In this document: positions 27,590-36,653 of the stretch, one piece after another
Numbering within the stretch: the first letter of the stretch is position 1
How the letters are laid out: each line of letters begins with the position of its first letter
From: Pseudomonas cedrina subsp. cedrina
Lineage (GTDB): Bacteria; Pseudomonadota; Gammaproteobacteria; Pseudomonadales; Pseudomonadaceae
Direction: 5' to 3'
Assembly (NCBI RefSeq): GCF_001983175.1
Contig: NZ_MNPW01000014.1
Location: 144,507-208,506, forward strand
DNA: 64,000 bases
The notes under the pieces: generated by a model
Told to the model about the DNA's origin: nothing
The model's database searches: none
What the model saw: the letters and a program-made list of their open reading frames with translations, nothing else
Made by a program: the position numbers and the translations under genes

Positions 27590-29137
27590 ATGTCCGTTAC
27601 GCAGCATTCGACATGGTGGAAAAACGTCGTGATTTATCAGGTGTACCCACGCTCGTTCGCCGATGGCAACGGCGATGGTGTCGGCGATCTGCCAGGTCTG
27701 ATTGCACGGCTGGATTACCTTAAGGCACTGGGCGTTGGCGCGTTGTGGTTGTCGCCGGTGTACCCGTCGCCCATGTGCGATGCCGGTTACGACATCTGCG
27801 ACTACACGGATATCGACCCGTTATTCGGCCGCCTGGCCGACCTCGATCAACTGATATCCGAAGCCCACAAACGGGGCCTGAAGCTGTTGATGGACTTCGT
27901 GCCCAACCACACCTCGGATCAACACCCCTGGTTCATCGAGTCTCGGTCCAGTCGCGACAACCCCAAACGCGACTGGTATATCTGGCGCGACCAGCCGAAC
28001 AACTGGCGCGCATCGATCGATGGCGGTAGCGCCTGGACCTGGGATGAAGTCAGCCAGCAATACTATCTGCACTTCTTTCTGCCTCAGCAGCCCGACTTGA
28101 ACTGGCATAACCCGCAGGTCGTCGAGGCCATGCACGATGTGCTGCGATTCTGGCTGGACCGTGGCGTCGACGGTTTCAGGATCGATGTGGTGCATTGTGT
28201 GGGCAAGGATCCGACCTTTGCCGATGACCCGCGCTGCATGGCTGGCGAGACCATGGTGCAGATCAATGATCAGCCATACAGCCACGAAGTGCTGCGCGGG
28301 CTGCGTCGACTGGTCGATCATTATCCCGGCGACCGGGTGCTGATCGGCGAGGTCAATATCCGCTCGACCGCACGGGTTGCGGCGTACTACGGCGCCAGTG
28401 ATGAACTGCACATGTCGTTCAACTTCCCGCCGCTCGATGCGCCATGGGACCCGGTGGTGTTCCGCCTGTGCATCCGTGAAGTCGAAAGTTGCCTCGGTCA
28501 ACAGTCGGCCTGGCCGACCTGGGCCTTGTCCAATCATGACAACAGTCGGCTCCGCAGCCGTTACGGCGGCTCGCTGGCACGAGCGAATGCGGCAGCGGTA
28601 ATGTTGTTGAGCCTGCGTGGTACGCCCTTCATTTTTCAAGGCGACGAACTGGCCCTGGAAGATACCCAAGTCACCGCACAAACCCGCGTCGACCCAGGCG
28701 GACGCGACGGCAGCCGGGCACCGTTACCGTGGCTATCGCAAGCGCCGCACGGCTGGTCGGGCAAGGCGCCGTGGCTGCCCTTCCCGCCGGACGCCGAGGC
28801 ACTGGCCGTGCAAACCCAGGAAACGGCGAGCCACTCCACGCTCAAGCTTTATCGACGCCTGCTGCATTGCCGTCGGCACAGCGCGGCCTTGCGCCTCGGC
28901 GCATGGGAGGAGCTGCCTTCGCATCCGAAGTTATTGGCTTACCGCCGCTACTGCGGTGATGACGAGCGCATCGTATGCATCAATTTTGACGAGGCCCAGC
29001 ATACTTTCGCCCTGGCTGGCGACTGGATCATCGAAGTCGCCAGTGACAGGCAGGGCGAGAATCAGCTCTTTGACGGGACCCTCGGCGCGCAGAAAGCGGT
29101 CATAGTGTGCCGCAAAGGAACTGACCATGAATGCTGA
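27590..29137 (+). CDS. GH13 alpha-glucosidase/oligo-1,6-glucosidase-type enzyme
   Basis: Glycoside hydrolase family 13 enzyme (515 aa) with a (beta/alpha)8 barrel. Conserved regions are DFVPNHTSDQHPW, the nucleophile Asp in GFRIDVVH (about residue 196), the acid Glu in LIGEVNI (about 253) and the transition-state Asp in LSNHDNSR (about 317). The calcium-binding loop sequence DGNGDGVGDLPG near the N-terminus is typical of alpha-glucosidases and trehalose synthases. The ATG has a strong GGAGGG. Its 3' end overlaps the next GH13 gene by 11 bases, so translation is probably coupled. It acts on alpha-glucosides such as maltose or trehalose breakdown products. Confidence 0.9.
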   Translation: MSVTQHSTWWKNVVIYQVYPRSFADGNGDGVGDLPGLIARLDYLKALGVGALWLSPVYPSPMCDAGYDICDYTDIDPLFGRLADLDQLISEAHKRGLKLLMDFVPNHTSDQHPWFIESRSSRDNPKRDWYIWRDQPNNWRASIDGGSAWTWDEVSQQYYLHFFLPQQPDLNWHNPQVVEAMHDVLRFWLDRGVDGFRIDVVHCVGKDPTFADDPRCMAGETMVQINDQPYSHEVLRGLRRLVDHYPGDRVLIGEVNIRSTARVAAYYGASDELHMSFNFPPLDAPWDPVVFRLCIREVESCLGQQSAWPTWALSNHDNSRLRSRYGGSLARANAAAVMLLSLRGTPFIFQGDELALEDTQVTAQTRVDPGGRDGSRAPLPWLSQAPHGWSGKAPWLPFPPDAEALAVQTQETASHSTLKLYRRLLHCRRHSAALRLGAWEELPSHPKLLAYRRYCGDDERIVCINFDEAQHTFALAGDWIIEVASDRQGENQLFDGTLGAQKAVIVCRKGTDHEC

Positions 29138-30749
29138 ATGGCCGCATGACACGGTGATCTATCAAGTCGACCCGTCGCAGTTTTTCGACAGCAATGACGA
29201 TGGCTGCGGCGATCTCACGGGCATCGTTGAACGCCTCGATCACTTAAGCGCGCTGGGAATCGGCGCGCTTTGGCTATTGCCGATTTATGCCTCCCCGTTT
29301 CGCGATTGTGGCTATGACGTCAGCGATCATCAGAGGGTGGCGCCACGCTTTGGCAGCGAAGAAGATTTGCGCCGGCTGATCGACGCAGCAAAGCAGCGCG
29401 GCTTACGGGTCATCATGGAGCTGGTGTTGCAACACACCAGCGAAAAACACCCCTGGTTCGAACAGGCACGCCAGGATCGCGGCAGTCGTTATCGCGATTA
29501 CTACATCTGGTCCGACGCGCCGGTAGACGATGGCAACCAACCGATCTTTCCCAGCGTGGAAGACAGTATCTGGCAATGGGACGAGCAGGCCGGGCAATTC
29601 TATCGACACCTGTTTTATCGACACGAACCGGACCTCAACCTGAAAAACCTTGCGGTGATTGCAGAGATCGAACAGATCATCAGTCACTGGCTAAGCCTGG
29701 GCGTAGCCGGGTTTCGCCTGGACGCGGCGTCCCATGCGGTCGAACAAGCCGGCGGCGGTGAGGAAGAGCGCGGCGTGTGGCTGCTGGAGCGGCTGGCGGC
29801 GCATGCGCGCTCGATCAACCCGGACTGTTTGCTGATGGGCGAAGTCGATGTCGAACCGCAGCGTTTCGAACACTACTTTGGCAACGGCAATCGCTTGCAG
29901 CTGGCGCTGGACTTCTGGCTTAACAATCACCTGTTCCTGGCACTCGCCCGCGAGCGTGCGCAACCGCTGTTCCGTGCGTTGCAGCAACGACCGCAAGCGC
30001 CGGATGGCGCGGGTTATGCCGTGTGGCTGCGCAATCATGATGAACTCGACCTGGAACGTCTGAACGTGCGCGAGCGCGCCGAAGTCATGCAGGTGTTTGC
30101 TCCCCAGGCGCACATGCGTGTTTATGGCCGTGGCATCCGCCGCCGGCTTGCGCCGATGCTTAACGGCGATGTACGTCATCAGGCAATGGCGCATGCGCTG
30201 TTGGCGTCGTTGCCGGGCACGCCGATCATCCGCTATGGCGAGGAAATCGGCATGGGCGATGATCTGCGGCGGCGTGAACGCCTGGCGGTGCGAACGCCGA
30301 TGCAGTGGAGCGCCGACACCAACGGCGGTTTTTCCCGAGCGGAGCACACGAAGCTGCCAGCGCCGCTGATCGATGACGGGCCGTTCAGCTACAAAGCGGT
30401 GAATGTCGCGGCGCAGCAAGACGATCCTGACTCCCTCCTCGCTCGTTGCCAGGCGATTTTCAAACTACGCGCCAGGCTCAGTGAAATCGGTAAAGGCACC
30501 GCCCAACCCCTTTCGCATGCTCATCCGGCGGTATTTGCCATGCGGCATATCGGCGAATCGACGACCATCGTCCTGGTCAATCTCAGCAGGCAACCGGTCA
30601 CGCTGGAGTTGACTATGACTCAGCAATTGCAGGGTTTCGAGCAGATCCTGGCCGACAGCTATTATCCTTCGCCAATCAGCGAAAACACCGCACTGACGCT
30701 CAACGGCTTTGGCTATCGCTGGTTTCGACGCAACCGTTCAGAACCATAG
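29127..30749 (+). CDS. Trehalose-synthase-like GH13 enzyme
   Basis: Second GH13 protein (540 aa), closest by eye to maltose alpha-D-glucosyltransferase (TreS), which interconverts maltose and trehalose. The order HDTVIYQVDPSQFFDSND, GFRLDAAS (nucleophile about residue 197), LLMGEVDVE (acid/base Glu about 239) and LRNHDELDLE (about 304) matches TreS, as does RTPMQWS. It lacks a fused maltokinase domain. It overlaps the upstream GH13 gene by 11 bp and the convergent SDR gene by 12 bp at its 3' end. The pair may handle trehalose as an osmolyte and carbon source; no treY/treZ/glgE neighbours are in view. Confidence 0.88.
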   Translation: MNAEWPHDTVIYQVDPSQFFDSNDDGCGDLTGIVERLDHLSALGIGALWLLPIYASPFRDCGYDVSDHQRVAPRFGSEEDLRRLIDAAKQRGLRVIMELVLQHTSEKHPWFEQARQDRGSRYRDYYIWSDAPVDDGNQPIFPSVEDSIWQWDEQAGQFYRHLFYRHEPDLNLKNLAVIAEIEQIISHWLSLGVAGFRLDAASHAVEQAGGGEEERGVWLLERLAAHARSINPDCLLMGEVDVEPQRFEHYFGNGNRLQLALDFWLNNHLFLALARERAQPLFRALQQRPQAPDGAGYAVWLRNHDELDLERLNVRERAEVMQVFAPQAHMRVYGRGIRRRLAPMLNGDVRHQAMAHALLASLPGTPIIRYGEEIGMGDDLRRRERLAVRTPMQWSADTNGGFSRAEHTKLPAPLIDDGPFSYKAVNVAAQQDDPDSLLARCQAIFKLRARLSEIGKGTAQPLSHAHPAVFAMRHIGESTTIVLVNLSRQPVTLELTMTQQLQGFEQILADSYYPSPISENTALTLNGFGYRWFRRNRSEP

Positions 30750-31724
30750 CAGAACCATCGCACAGACCAGCGCCAACACCGCCGATACCGCCGATACCTG
30801 GGTGGACGTCAGCGCCAGCGCGCTTGCGCGGGAGCGGCCGACAAAACGCCCGCGCGTCCGATGCAATTCAGCGCCCAGAGGCTGGTACAAGTTGTCGCCA
30901 TGGCCGCCGTTGTCATCTTCCTTGCTCATTTGGCCCGGATAGCACTGACGCGCGAGCATTCGATCGAGCAGTCCCGGGATCAGGCAACTGCCGACAATCG
31001 CCTTGATGCTCGCCATGCCCAGCCACAATTCCCGTGGCGGACGTTGGATCACACTCAAGATCGCTCGGGCGGCAACGTCCGGATCGTGAATCGGCGGCAC
31101 TGGTTGCGGGCGTTTGTCGAGCTTGTTTCGCGCCCAGTCGAATTGCGGGGTGTTGATCGCCGGCAACTGCACCATGCATACACGAATTCGACTGCGCTCG
31201 TGCAGCAGTTCACAACGCAACGCATCGGTAAACCCGCGGACGGCGAACTTGGCGCCGCAATAAGCCGACTGCAAAGGAATTGCGCGATAAGCCAGCGCCG
31301 AGCCCACCTGGATGATCAAACCCTTATTGCGCGGCCGCAGCAATTTCAGGGCAGCCAAGGTCCCGTTGACGGTGCCCAGGTAAGTGACTTCGGTCACACG
31401 CCGGATTTCCTGCGCAGTGAGTTTTTCAATCGGCGAGAACACGGTGACCATCGCTGAATTTATCCAGATCTGCAGCGGCCCCAGTTCCTCATCAAGCGCA
31501 ATGGCCGCCGCTTCAAGTGCGTCTGCATCGGCCACATCGACACTAATCGCCGTCGTCGCCTGGCCATATTGCGCCAGCTCCTCCCGTGTCGCCGCCAGAC
31601 CGGCTTCATCGCGGGCCAGCAAACCGATGCGGTAACCGGCGGCGGCGAAACGATGCGCCGTGGCCCGCCCTACGCCTGCACTCGCACCGCAGATCACCAC
31701 CAATCCATTTTTCTGCTGAGCCAT
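30738..31724 (-). CDS. Membrane-anchored short-chain dehydrogenase/reductase
   Basis: SDR oxidoreductase (328 aa) with an N-terminal Rossmann motif GASAGVGRATAHRFAAAG, the catalytic Ser in IIQVGSALAYRA and the YCGAK Tyr-Lys pair near residue 155. A C-terminal hydrophobic segment (about 305-326, SAVSAVLALVCAMVLLWF) should anchor it in the membrane, an arrangement seen in DhbA/YqjQ-like SDRs. The ATG two codons in is chosen because GGAGG lies at the right distance only for it. The last 12 bases overlap the end of the convergent trehalose-synthase-like gene. Substrate unknown. Confidence 0.85.
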   Translation of the reverse strand: MAQQKNGLVVICGASAGVGRATAHRFAAAGYRIGLLARDEAGLAATREELAQYGQATTAISVDVADADALEAAAIALDEELGPLQIWINSAMVTVFSPIEKLTAQEIRRVTEVTYLGTVNGTLAALKLLRPRNKGLIIQVGSALAYRAIPLQSAYCGAKFAVRGFTDALRCELLHERSRIRVCMVQLPAINTPQFDWARNKLDKRPQPVPPIHDPDVAARAILSVIQRPPRELWLGMASIKAIVGSCLIPGLLDRMLARQCYPGQMSKEDDNGGHGDNLYQPLGAELHRTRGRFVGRSRASALALTSTQVSAVSAVLALVCAMVLLWF

Positions 31725-31922
31725 TACCATCCCCTCCGGTAAACGCTTTGTGACGTCGCCTTGCCTTCAACAAAATGGACGGCGGGCGAACGCCAACAGT
31801 TCGAAATTTTTGGAGTCAATGGCGCAGTACTAAAGATCAATCAATGGACTAAACATCGGCATATCGCCCGCGCCTTGCCTCCGATCGATACTGAGGCACC
31901 AGTGCGCTCACTCCTCAAAGAC

Positions 31923-32360
31923 TTACTTCTCGGGAATTGAAGTGAATTCTCGAATCAGGATGCTCCCTGGAGGAGCTGACAGCGGCACGATATAAGGCGG
32001 TACATTTTGGGTCTGCTTACCTGGCTTGCGCATCGCTAGCTGGAGTTGTTTCACCACTTCCGCCGGTATGACCCACAAGCGCTTCTCCAAACCGAACTGG
32101 TCGGGTGTCGCCAACCGCAATTCACCCGTGCGGACACCGGTCAGCAACAACAATCGAAGGCCAAGGCGGGTTTGGTTTGCGCCACCATAATTTCGAAGCG
32201 CGGCCATCAACCCCGGAAGCTCGTCCATGCGCAGAAATGGATTGTGCGTAACCGGAGGTTTGGGAAGTGCGACCACATCTAGGTCTGAAGCAGGGTTGTG
32301 TTCCAGCCCCCCGATTTTCACCAGCGCATAGCGGAACAATTGGTTGAACCAGGTCCGGCA
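31923..32360 (-). pseudogene. Tyrosine-recombinase (integrase) remnant
   Basis: Fragment of a P4-type phage/island integrase. It begins mid-protein at CRTWFNQLFRYALVKIGG (end of the core-binding domain) and runs into the catalytic domain (LRLLLLTGVRTGELRLA, which holds the first catalytic Arg, then RLWVIPAEVVK). It breaks off after VPPYIVPLS, before the H-x-x-R and Tyr boxes, and ends in unrelated codons. There is no valid N-terminus. It lies on the 3' side of tRNA-Gly, the usual place for such an element's integrase, so it marks a decayed insertion. No second attachment repeat was found in the window. Confidence 0.75.
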
Positions 32361-32512
32361 TGAGTCAGAGCCAGATGCTCGTCTCGCTATCCAAGCTGCT
32401 CCAGCAAAAAACCGATTCAGTGCACATCCAAATCCAAGATCCTCATTCGGGACTTAAATCGGGACTTAAAAGCACTGGATGGAGCTGGATTTCAGTGGTT
32501 CCCGCCGGAACG

Positions 32513-32532
32513 AAAAAAGGGCCTAAAGGCCC
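32513..32532 (-). terminator. Intrinsic terminator of tRNA-Gly
   Basis: Stem GGGCC/GGCCC with a 4-nt loop, followed on the minus strand by TTTTTT, about 50 bp after the mature 3' end of tRNA-Gly. Confidence 0.85.
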
Positions 32533-32580
32533 TGATTTCAATTACTTACAGAATTCAATGGAACTCTGCAGCGCAATATT

Positions 32581-32656
<76 letters not shown>

Positions 32657-32719
32657 GTCTTGGTGGTGCGCATTCTATAGAATTATCAGAACCCGTCAAC
32701 ACCTTGATTCAAAAAAGTT

Positions 32720-33280
32720 TTATTTCTTTTCGACCGTAGTGCGCAGGTGAGGCCAGGCGGCGCGCAGATATTGCAGCATGGACCACAGGGTCAGGCCCGC
32801 GGCGATCAGCAGCAAGGCGTAACCGGTGAGGACCCAGAACGAGAAGTCCGACGGGTTGGCCAGCAAGATGACCAGTGCGAGCATTTGCGCGGCGGTTTTC
32901 CACTTGCCCATGTTCGACACGGCGACATGGGCGCGGGCGCCGATTTCGGCCATCCATTCGCGCAGCGCCGAGACGACGATCTCGCGGCCGATGATCACCG
33001 CGGCCGGCAGGGTCAGCCACAGATTGCCGTGTTCCTGCACCAGCAGCACCAGGGCGACCGCGACCATGAGCTTGTCGGCCACCGGGTCCAGGAATGCACC
33101 GAATGGCGTGCTCTGTTCCAGGCGGCGCGCCAGGTAGCCGTCGAGCCAGTCGGTGGCGGCCGCGAAGGCGAATACCGAACTGGAGGCCATGTAGCTCCAT
33201 TCGTACGGCAAATAGAACAACAGAATGAAAATGGGAATAAGCAGAACGCGTAGAACGGTGATCAGATTAGGGATATTCAT
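32720..33280 (-). CDS. pgsA: CDP-diacylglycerol--glycerol-3-phosphate 3-phosphatidyltransferase
   Basis: Inner-membrane enzyme (186 aa) making phosphatidylglycerophosphate, the precursor of phosphatidylglycerol and cardiolipin. The CDP-alcohol phosphotransferase signature D-G-x2-A-R-x8-G-x3-D-x3-D is present across TDWLDGYLARRL and FGAFLDPVADK (about residues 44-70). The MNIPNLITVLR start is the family start; a GTG two codons upstream is possible. It follows uvrC on the same strand and precedes tRNA-Gly, as in other pseudomonads. Confidence 0.96.
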   Translation of the reverse strand: MNIPNLITVLRVLLIPIFILLFYLPYEWSYMASSSVFAFAAATDWLDGYLARRLEQSTPFGAFLDPVADKLMVAVALVLLVQEHGNLWLTLPAAVIIGREIVVSALREWMAEIGARAHVAVSNMGKWKTAAQMLALVILLANPSDFSFWVLTGYALLLIAAGLTLWSMLQYLRAAWPHLRTTVEKK

Positions 33281-33312
33281 CGGCACAACTGGCTACGAGG
33301 TGGAAAGGCATT

Positions 33313-35136
33313 CTATTCGCTGTGCAGATTCGCATAAATCAACTCAGCGAGCTTTTTACTGATACCGGGTGCTTTGGCTATTTCGTCAATGCTGGCACGG
33401 GAGAGCTCTTGCAAGCCACCAAAATGTTTGAGCAAATCGCGACGTCGCGTCGGGCCAACCCCCGCTACCCCTTCCAGGGTTGAGGTTCGCCGGGTCTTGC
33501 CACGTCGGGCGCGGTGGCCGGTAATGGCGAAGCGGTGGGCTTCGTCGCGGATCTGTTGGATCAAATGCAGCGCCGGTGAGTCGCCCTTCAAGGTGAACTC
33601 ATGGGCGGCATCATTCAAGTACAACGTCTCGAAACCGGCCTTGCGCGTGGTGCCCTTGGCCACACCGAGCAGGATCAGGTCGGGCACGGCCAGCTCGTTG
33701 AGCACGTCGCGGGCCATGGACAATTGGCCTTTGCCGCCGTCCACCAGCAGGATATCCGGCAGTTTGCCCTCGCCGTCCTTCAACTTGCTGAAGCGCCGCG
33801 TCAGGGCCTGGTGCATGGCGGCGTAGTCATCGCCGGCAGTGATGCCTTCGATGTTGTAGCGCCGGTAATCGGACTTGATCGGACCTTCCGGCCCGAACAC
33901 CACGCAGGACGCCACCGTGGCCTCGCCGCTGGAGTGGCTGATGTCGTAGCACTCAAGACGTTGCGGCGGCTCGTCCAGGTTGAGGACTTGGGCCAGGGCG
34001 TCAAAGCGTGCGGCGACGTGCTGTCGATTGGCCAGGCGCGCGCTCAGGGCCTGTTCGGCATTGGTCACGGCCATTTGCTGCCAGCGTGCACGGGTACCGC
34101 GTACGCGGTGGCTGATGTCCAGCTCGCGGCCGCGAAGTTCGTGGATCGCCTCGATCAGCGTGGGGAAGTCTTCATGCACCACGTTGACGATCAACTCCGA
34201 TGGCAGGTCGCGTTCAGGGCTGCTGACGTAATACTGCCCGAGGAAGGCCGACATAACTTCGGCCACCTCCTCGTCGATGCCCGTCTGCGGGAAGAAGTTC
34301 TTGCTGCCCAACACCCGTCCGCCACGCACGCTGATCAAGTGCACACAGGCACCGCCCGGGTTGACGAAGGCGGCGATCACGTCCACGTCACCGGTGCCGC
34401 CTTCCATGCTCTGCTGATCCTGCACGCGGCGCAGCAGGGAAATCTGGTCGCGCAGTTCGGCGGCCTTTTCGAAATCCAGGGCGCCGGCGGCTTGTTCCAT
34501 GGCGCTGGAGAGCTCATCGGTAAGCGCATTGCTGCGCCCTTCAAGGAACATCACCGAATGGCGTACATCCTCGGCGTACTCGGCCGGTTCAACCAGGCCG
34601 ACACAGGGCGCCTTGCAGCGTTTGATCTGGTACTGCAGGCACGGACGGGTGCGGTTCTTGTAGAAGCTGTCTTCGCACTGGCGCACAAAAAAGGTTTTTT
34701 GCAGCAGGCTCAGGCTCTCGCGGACCGCCCCAGCGCTGGGATAGGGCCCGAAATACTTGCCCTTTTGCTTCTTCGCACCCCGGTGAATGCTCAGCCGCGG
34801 GAAGTGGCCATCGGACAAAAACACGTAGGGGTAGGATTTGTCATCGCGCAGCAGGATGTTGTAGGGCGGCCGCCATTCCTTGATCAGCGTCTGCTCAAGC
34901 AGCAGCGCTTCGGTTTCGTTGGCGGTGATGGTGGTTTCAACCTGGGCGATACGCGCCACCAGCGCAGCGGTCTTGGGCGCGAGACCGCTCTTGCGAAAAT
35001 AGCTCGCCAGGCGATTTTTCAGGTTCTTGGCCTTGCCGACATAAAGCAGGCGCGCCTCGCTGTCGAACATGCGGTACACGCCGGGGCGGCCACTGCAGGT
35101 GGAGAGAAAGGCACTTGGATCAAACGGTGTGGTCAT
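33313..35136 (-). CDS. uvrC: Excinuclease ABC subunit C
   Basis: Nuclease subunit (607 aa) of UvrABC nucleotide excision repair that makes the 3' and 5' incisions. The N-terminal GIY-YIG domain (GVYRMFDSEARLLYVGKAKN, residues about 16-95), a UVR interaction motif near residue 210 (FEKAAELRDQI), the C-terminal RNase-H-like endonuclease domain (CYDISHSSGE, LLVDGGKGQLSMA) and two helix-hairpin-helix motifs (GVAGVGPTRRRDLLKHFGG) are all in place. The length is normal. It starts one base after the gacA stop, the conserved gacA-uvrC arrangement. Confidence 0.98.
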   Translation of the reverse strand: MTTPFDPSAFLSTCSGRPGVYRMFDSEARLLYVGKAKNLKNRLASYFRKSGLAPKTAALVARIAQVETTITANETEALLLEQTLIKEWRPPYNILLRDDKSYPYVFLSDGHFPRLSIHRGAKKQKGKYFGPYPSAGAVRESLSLLQKTFFVRQCEDSFYKNRTRPCLQYQIKRCKAPCVGLVEPAEYAEDVRHSVMFLEGRSNALTDELSSAMEQAAGALDFEKAAELRDQISLLRRVQDQQSMEGGTGDVDVIAAFVNPGGACVHLISVRGGRVLGSKNFFPQTGIDEEVAEVMSAFLGQYYVSSPERDLPSELIVNVVHEDFPTLIEAIHELRGRELDISHRVRGTRARWQQMAVTNAEQALSARLANRQHVAARFDALAQVLNLDEPPQRLECYDISHSSGEATVASCVVFGPEGPIKSDYRRYNIEGITAGDDYAAMHQALTRRFSKLKDGEGKLPDILLVDGGKGQLSMARDVLNELAVPDLILLGVAKGTTRKAGFETLYLNDAAHEFTLKGDSPALHLIQQIRDEAHRFAITGHRARRGKTRRTSTLEGVAGVGPTRRRDLLKHFGGLQELSRASIDEIAKAPGISKKLAELIYANLHSE

Positions 35137-35137
35137 G

Positions 35138-35779
35138 TCAGGCGCTGGCGTCCACCATGCCGTGGCGCACCGCGAGCAGGGTCAATTCAACATCACTGCT
35201 GATGGCGAGCTTCTCGAAAATGCGATAACGGTAGGTGTTGACGGTCTTGGGCGACAGGCACAGCTTGTCGGAGATCGTCTGCACCTTCTGGCAACCGACG
35301 ATCATCAAGGCGATCTGGATTTCCCGCTCCGACAGCGCATCAAACGGCGAATCACTGACGGGCTGGAAGGATTTAATGGCCAATTGCTGGGCGATCTGCG
35401 GGCTGATGTAACGTTGGCCGGCAAACACCAGGCGAATGGCCTGGACCATTTCGGCCAAACCTGCGCCCTTGGTCAGGTAACCGGCCGCGCCGGCCTGCAA
35501 CAAGCGCGTCGGGAACGGGTCTTCTTCGCAGACGGTTACCACCACGACTTTGATGTCCGGATGGCTGCGCAACAATTTGGTCGTGGCACCAAGACCGCCG
35601 ATACCGGGCATCTTGACATCCATCAGCACCACATCGGGTTTCAACTCCCGGGCCTTGATCAGGGACTCTTCCCCGGACTCAGCCTGGCCGACTACTTGCA
35701 GGCCATCGATGTCAGCCAGCATTCGTGTAATGCCTGTACGAACGAGATCATGGTCATCGACTACTAGCACCCTAATCAA
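35138..35779 (-). CDS. gacA: Response regulator GacA
   Basis: Global regulator (213 aa) phosphorylated by GacS; it activates the small RNAs that titrate RsmA/RsmE and so switches on secondary metabolism. The receiver domain has the DDH acidic pocket at residues 8-10 and the phospho-acceptor Asp54 in VVLMDVKMPG, with a C-terminal LuxR HTH (LSEREIQIALMIVGCQ, LSPKTVNTYRYRIFEKL). The start is the TTG giving (M)IRVLVVDDH, known for this gene, with AGGTG upstream. It is intact, which matters because gacA mutants arise often in culture. uvrC follows after one base. Confidence 0.97.
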   Translation of the reverse strand: MIRVLVVDDHDLVRTGITRMLADIDGLQVVGQAESGEESLIKARELKPDVVLMDVKMPGIGGLGATTKLLRSHPDIKVVVVTVCEEDPFPTRLLQAGAAGYLTKGAGLAEMVQAIRLVFAGQRYISPQIAQQLAIKSFQPVSDSPFDALSEREIQIALMIVGCQKVQTISDKLCLSPKTVNTYRYRIFEKLAISSDVELTLLAVRHGMVDASA

Positions 35780-35930
35780 GCAGACACCTCGCGATATGGT
35801 CTTATAGGTTGCTGAACACCTTAGCAAAAAACCAAGGCGCAGACCTAGCTGCAAGCGTCATATATATAGTGTTTGAACACCCAGCAACCGCGCGCCAGGC
35901 GGCAGACGGCTCTATTTGCTGGGCGAAAGG

Positions 35931-36296
35931 TCAGGAATTCTGGGGCCTGAGCTTGTTTTTCCCATTCTGCGCGGCTGAATGCTCGGCCAGGGTTGACGTC
36001 AATCGACGGATTGCAGCTTGATCTTCCTTGAACATGGCGCGGTAATCGCCCAGAACCTTCTCTTCGATCTGACTGAGGTTTTCCAGTTGGATCGGTGTCG
36101 CAAAGCCCGTCAACACATACAACACATCCACGCCTCTTTCAGCGACTCGTGATAAATAGTCCGCCTTGGGGGCGCGCTCTCCACTTTCGTATTTGCCTTG
36201 TGCGTTTGCCTCAACGCCTCCTATTTCGCCAAAAACTTTTTGCGACAGGCCAAGTCGCTCTCTTTCTTGCCTCAAACGCGAACCGATTCCACTCAT
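35931..36296 (-). CDS. XRE-family repressor, phage type
   Basis: HTH regulator (121 aa). The N-terminal XRE domain (MSGIGSRLRQERERLGLSQKVFGEIGGVE, residues 1 to about 60, given here in part) is followed by AKADYLSRV-like helix and VDVLYVLTGF, a module common in prophage repressors of pseudomonads, and a C-terminal helical tail. It is divergent from a BcepMu gp16-like gene with an 83-bp shared promoter region holding a perfect dyad. This is the usual repressor/early-gene layout of a phage or tailocin regulatory switch. No structural phage genes flank it. Confidence 0.75.
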   Translation of the reverse strand: MSGIGSRLRQERERLGLSQKVFGEIGGVEANAQGKYESGERAPKADYLSRVAERGVDVLYVLTGFATPIQLENLSQIEEKVLGDYRAMFKEDQAAIRRLTSTLAEHSAAQNGKNKLRPQNS

Positions 36297-36348
36297 TTGG
36301 ATGTATGATCCTGATCTGGCACACCCCAAGAGGTGTCACACTCATCTC

Positions 36349-36361
36349 TTCGTTAAACGAA
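36349..36361. promoter_or_regulatory. Operator-like palindrome between the divergent phage-type regulators
   Basis: TTCGTT-A-AACGAA, a perfect 13-bp dyad 18 bp before the gp16-like start. A second, weaker inverted repeat ACACC-N6-GGTGT lies at about 36321. Such paired dyads are typical of CI/Cro-like operators. Confidence 0.5.
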
Positions 36362-36379
36362 CTTGAACGGTTTTGAACT

Positions 36380-36619
36380 ATGCCCGGAATCCGTACCGCT
36401 GCACAAGCCAAGGCTTGGCTGGAACATCAAGGAAAGTCAGTGCAAGCGTTCGCCCGTGAGCACGGTGTAGATCCGGCCACCACCTATCAAGTGCTCGCTG
36501 GGCGTAAAAAAGGACGGCGTGGGGAAGCCCATAAGGTAGCGGTCCTGCTGGGCATGAAAGAAGGGATCATCCTTGCTGAGGCTGATGGCCAGAGCAACGA
36601 TCAGGAAATCGTCTCCTGA
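36380..36619 (+). CDS. BcepMu gp16-family DNA-binding protein
   Basis: Small protein (79 aa) resembling the phage-associated BcepMu gp16 family. It starts IRTAAQAKAWLEHQGKSV and carries an HTH (FAREHGVDPATTYQVLAGRK, residues about 24-43) and the family GRRGEAHKVAVLLGMK segment. It is transcribed away from the XRE repressor. No lysis or tail genes follow; an acetyltransferase lies convergently. It is probably a remnant of a Mu-like phage regulatory module beside gacA. Confidence 0.75.
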   Translation: MPGIRTAAQAKAWLEHQGKSVQAFAREHGVDPATTYQVLAGRKKGRRGEAHKVAVLLGMKEGIILAEADGQSNDQEIVS

Positions 36620-36653
36620 GTCCAGTATGCACTTATTGCTAAACGTTGCATGT

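Noticed and set aside
33601..35202. 533-codon open frame opposite uvrC
   Set aside because: Antisense shadow of a well-supported uvrC.
35579..35640. Gly instead of the expected Glu in the GGLxAT segment of GacA as an inactivating mutation
   Set aside because: I could not rule out that this residue is normal for this clade. The acceptor Asp and the HTH are intact.
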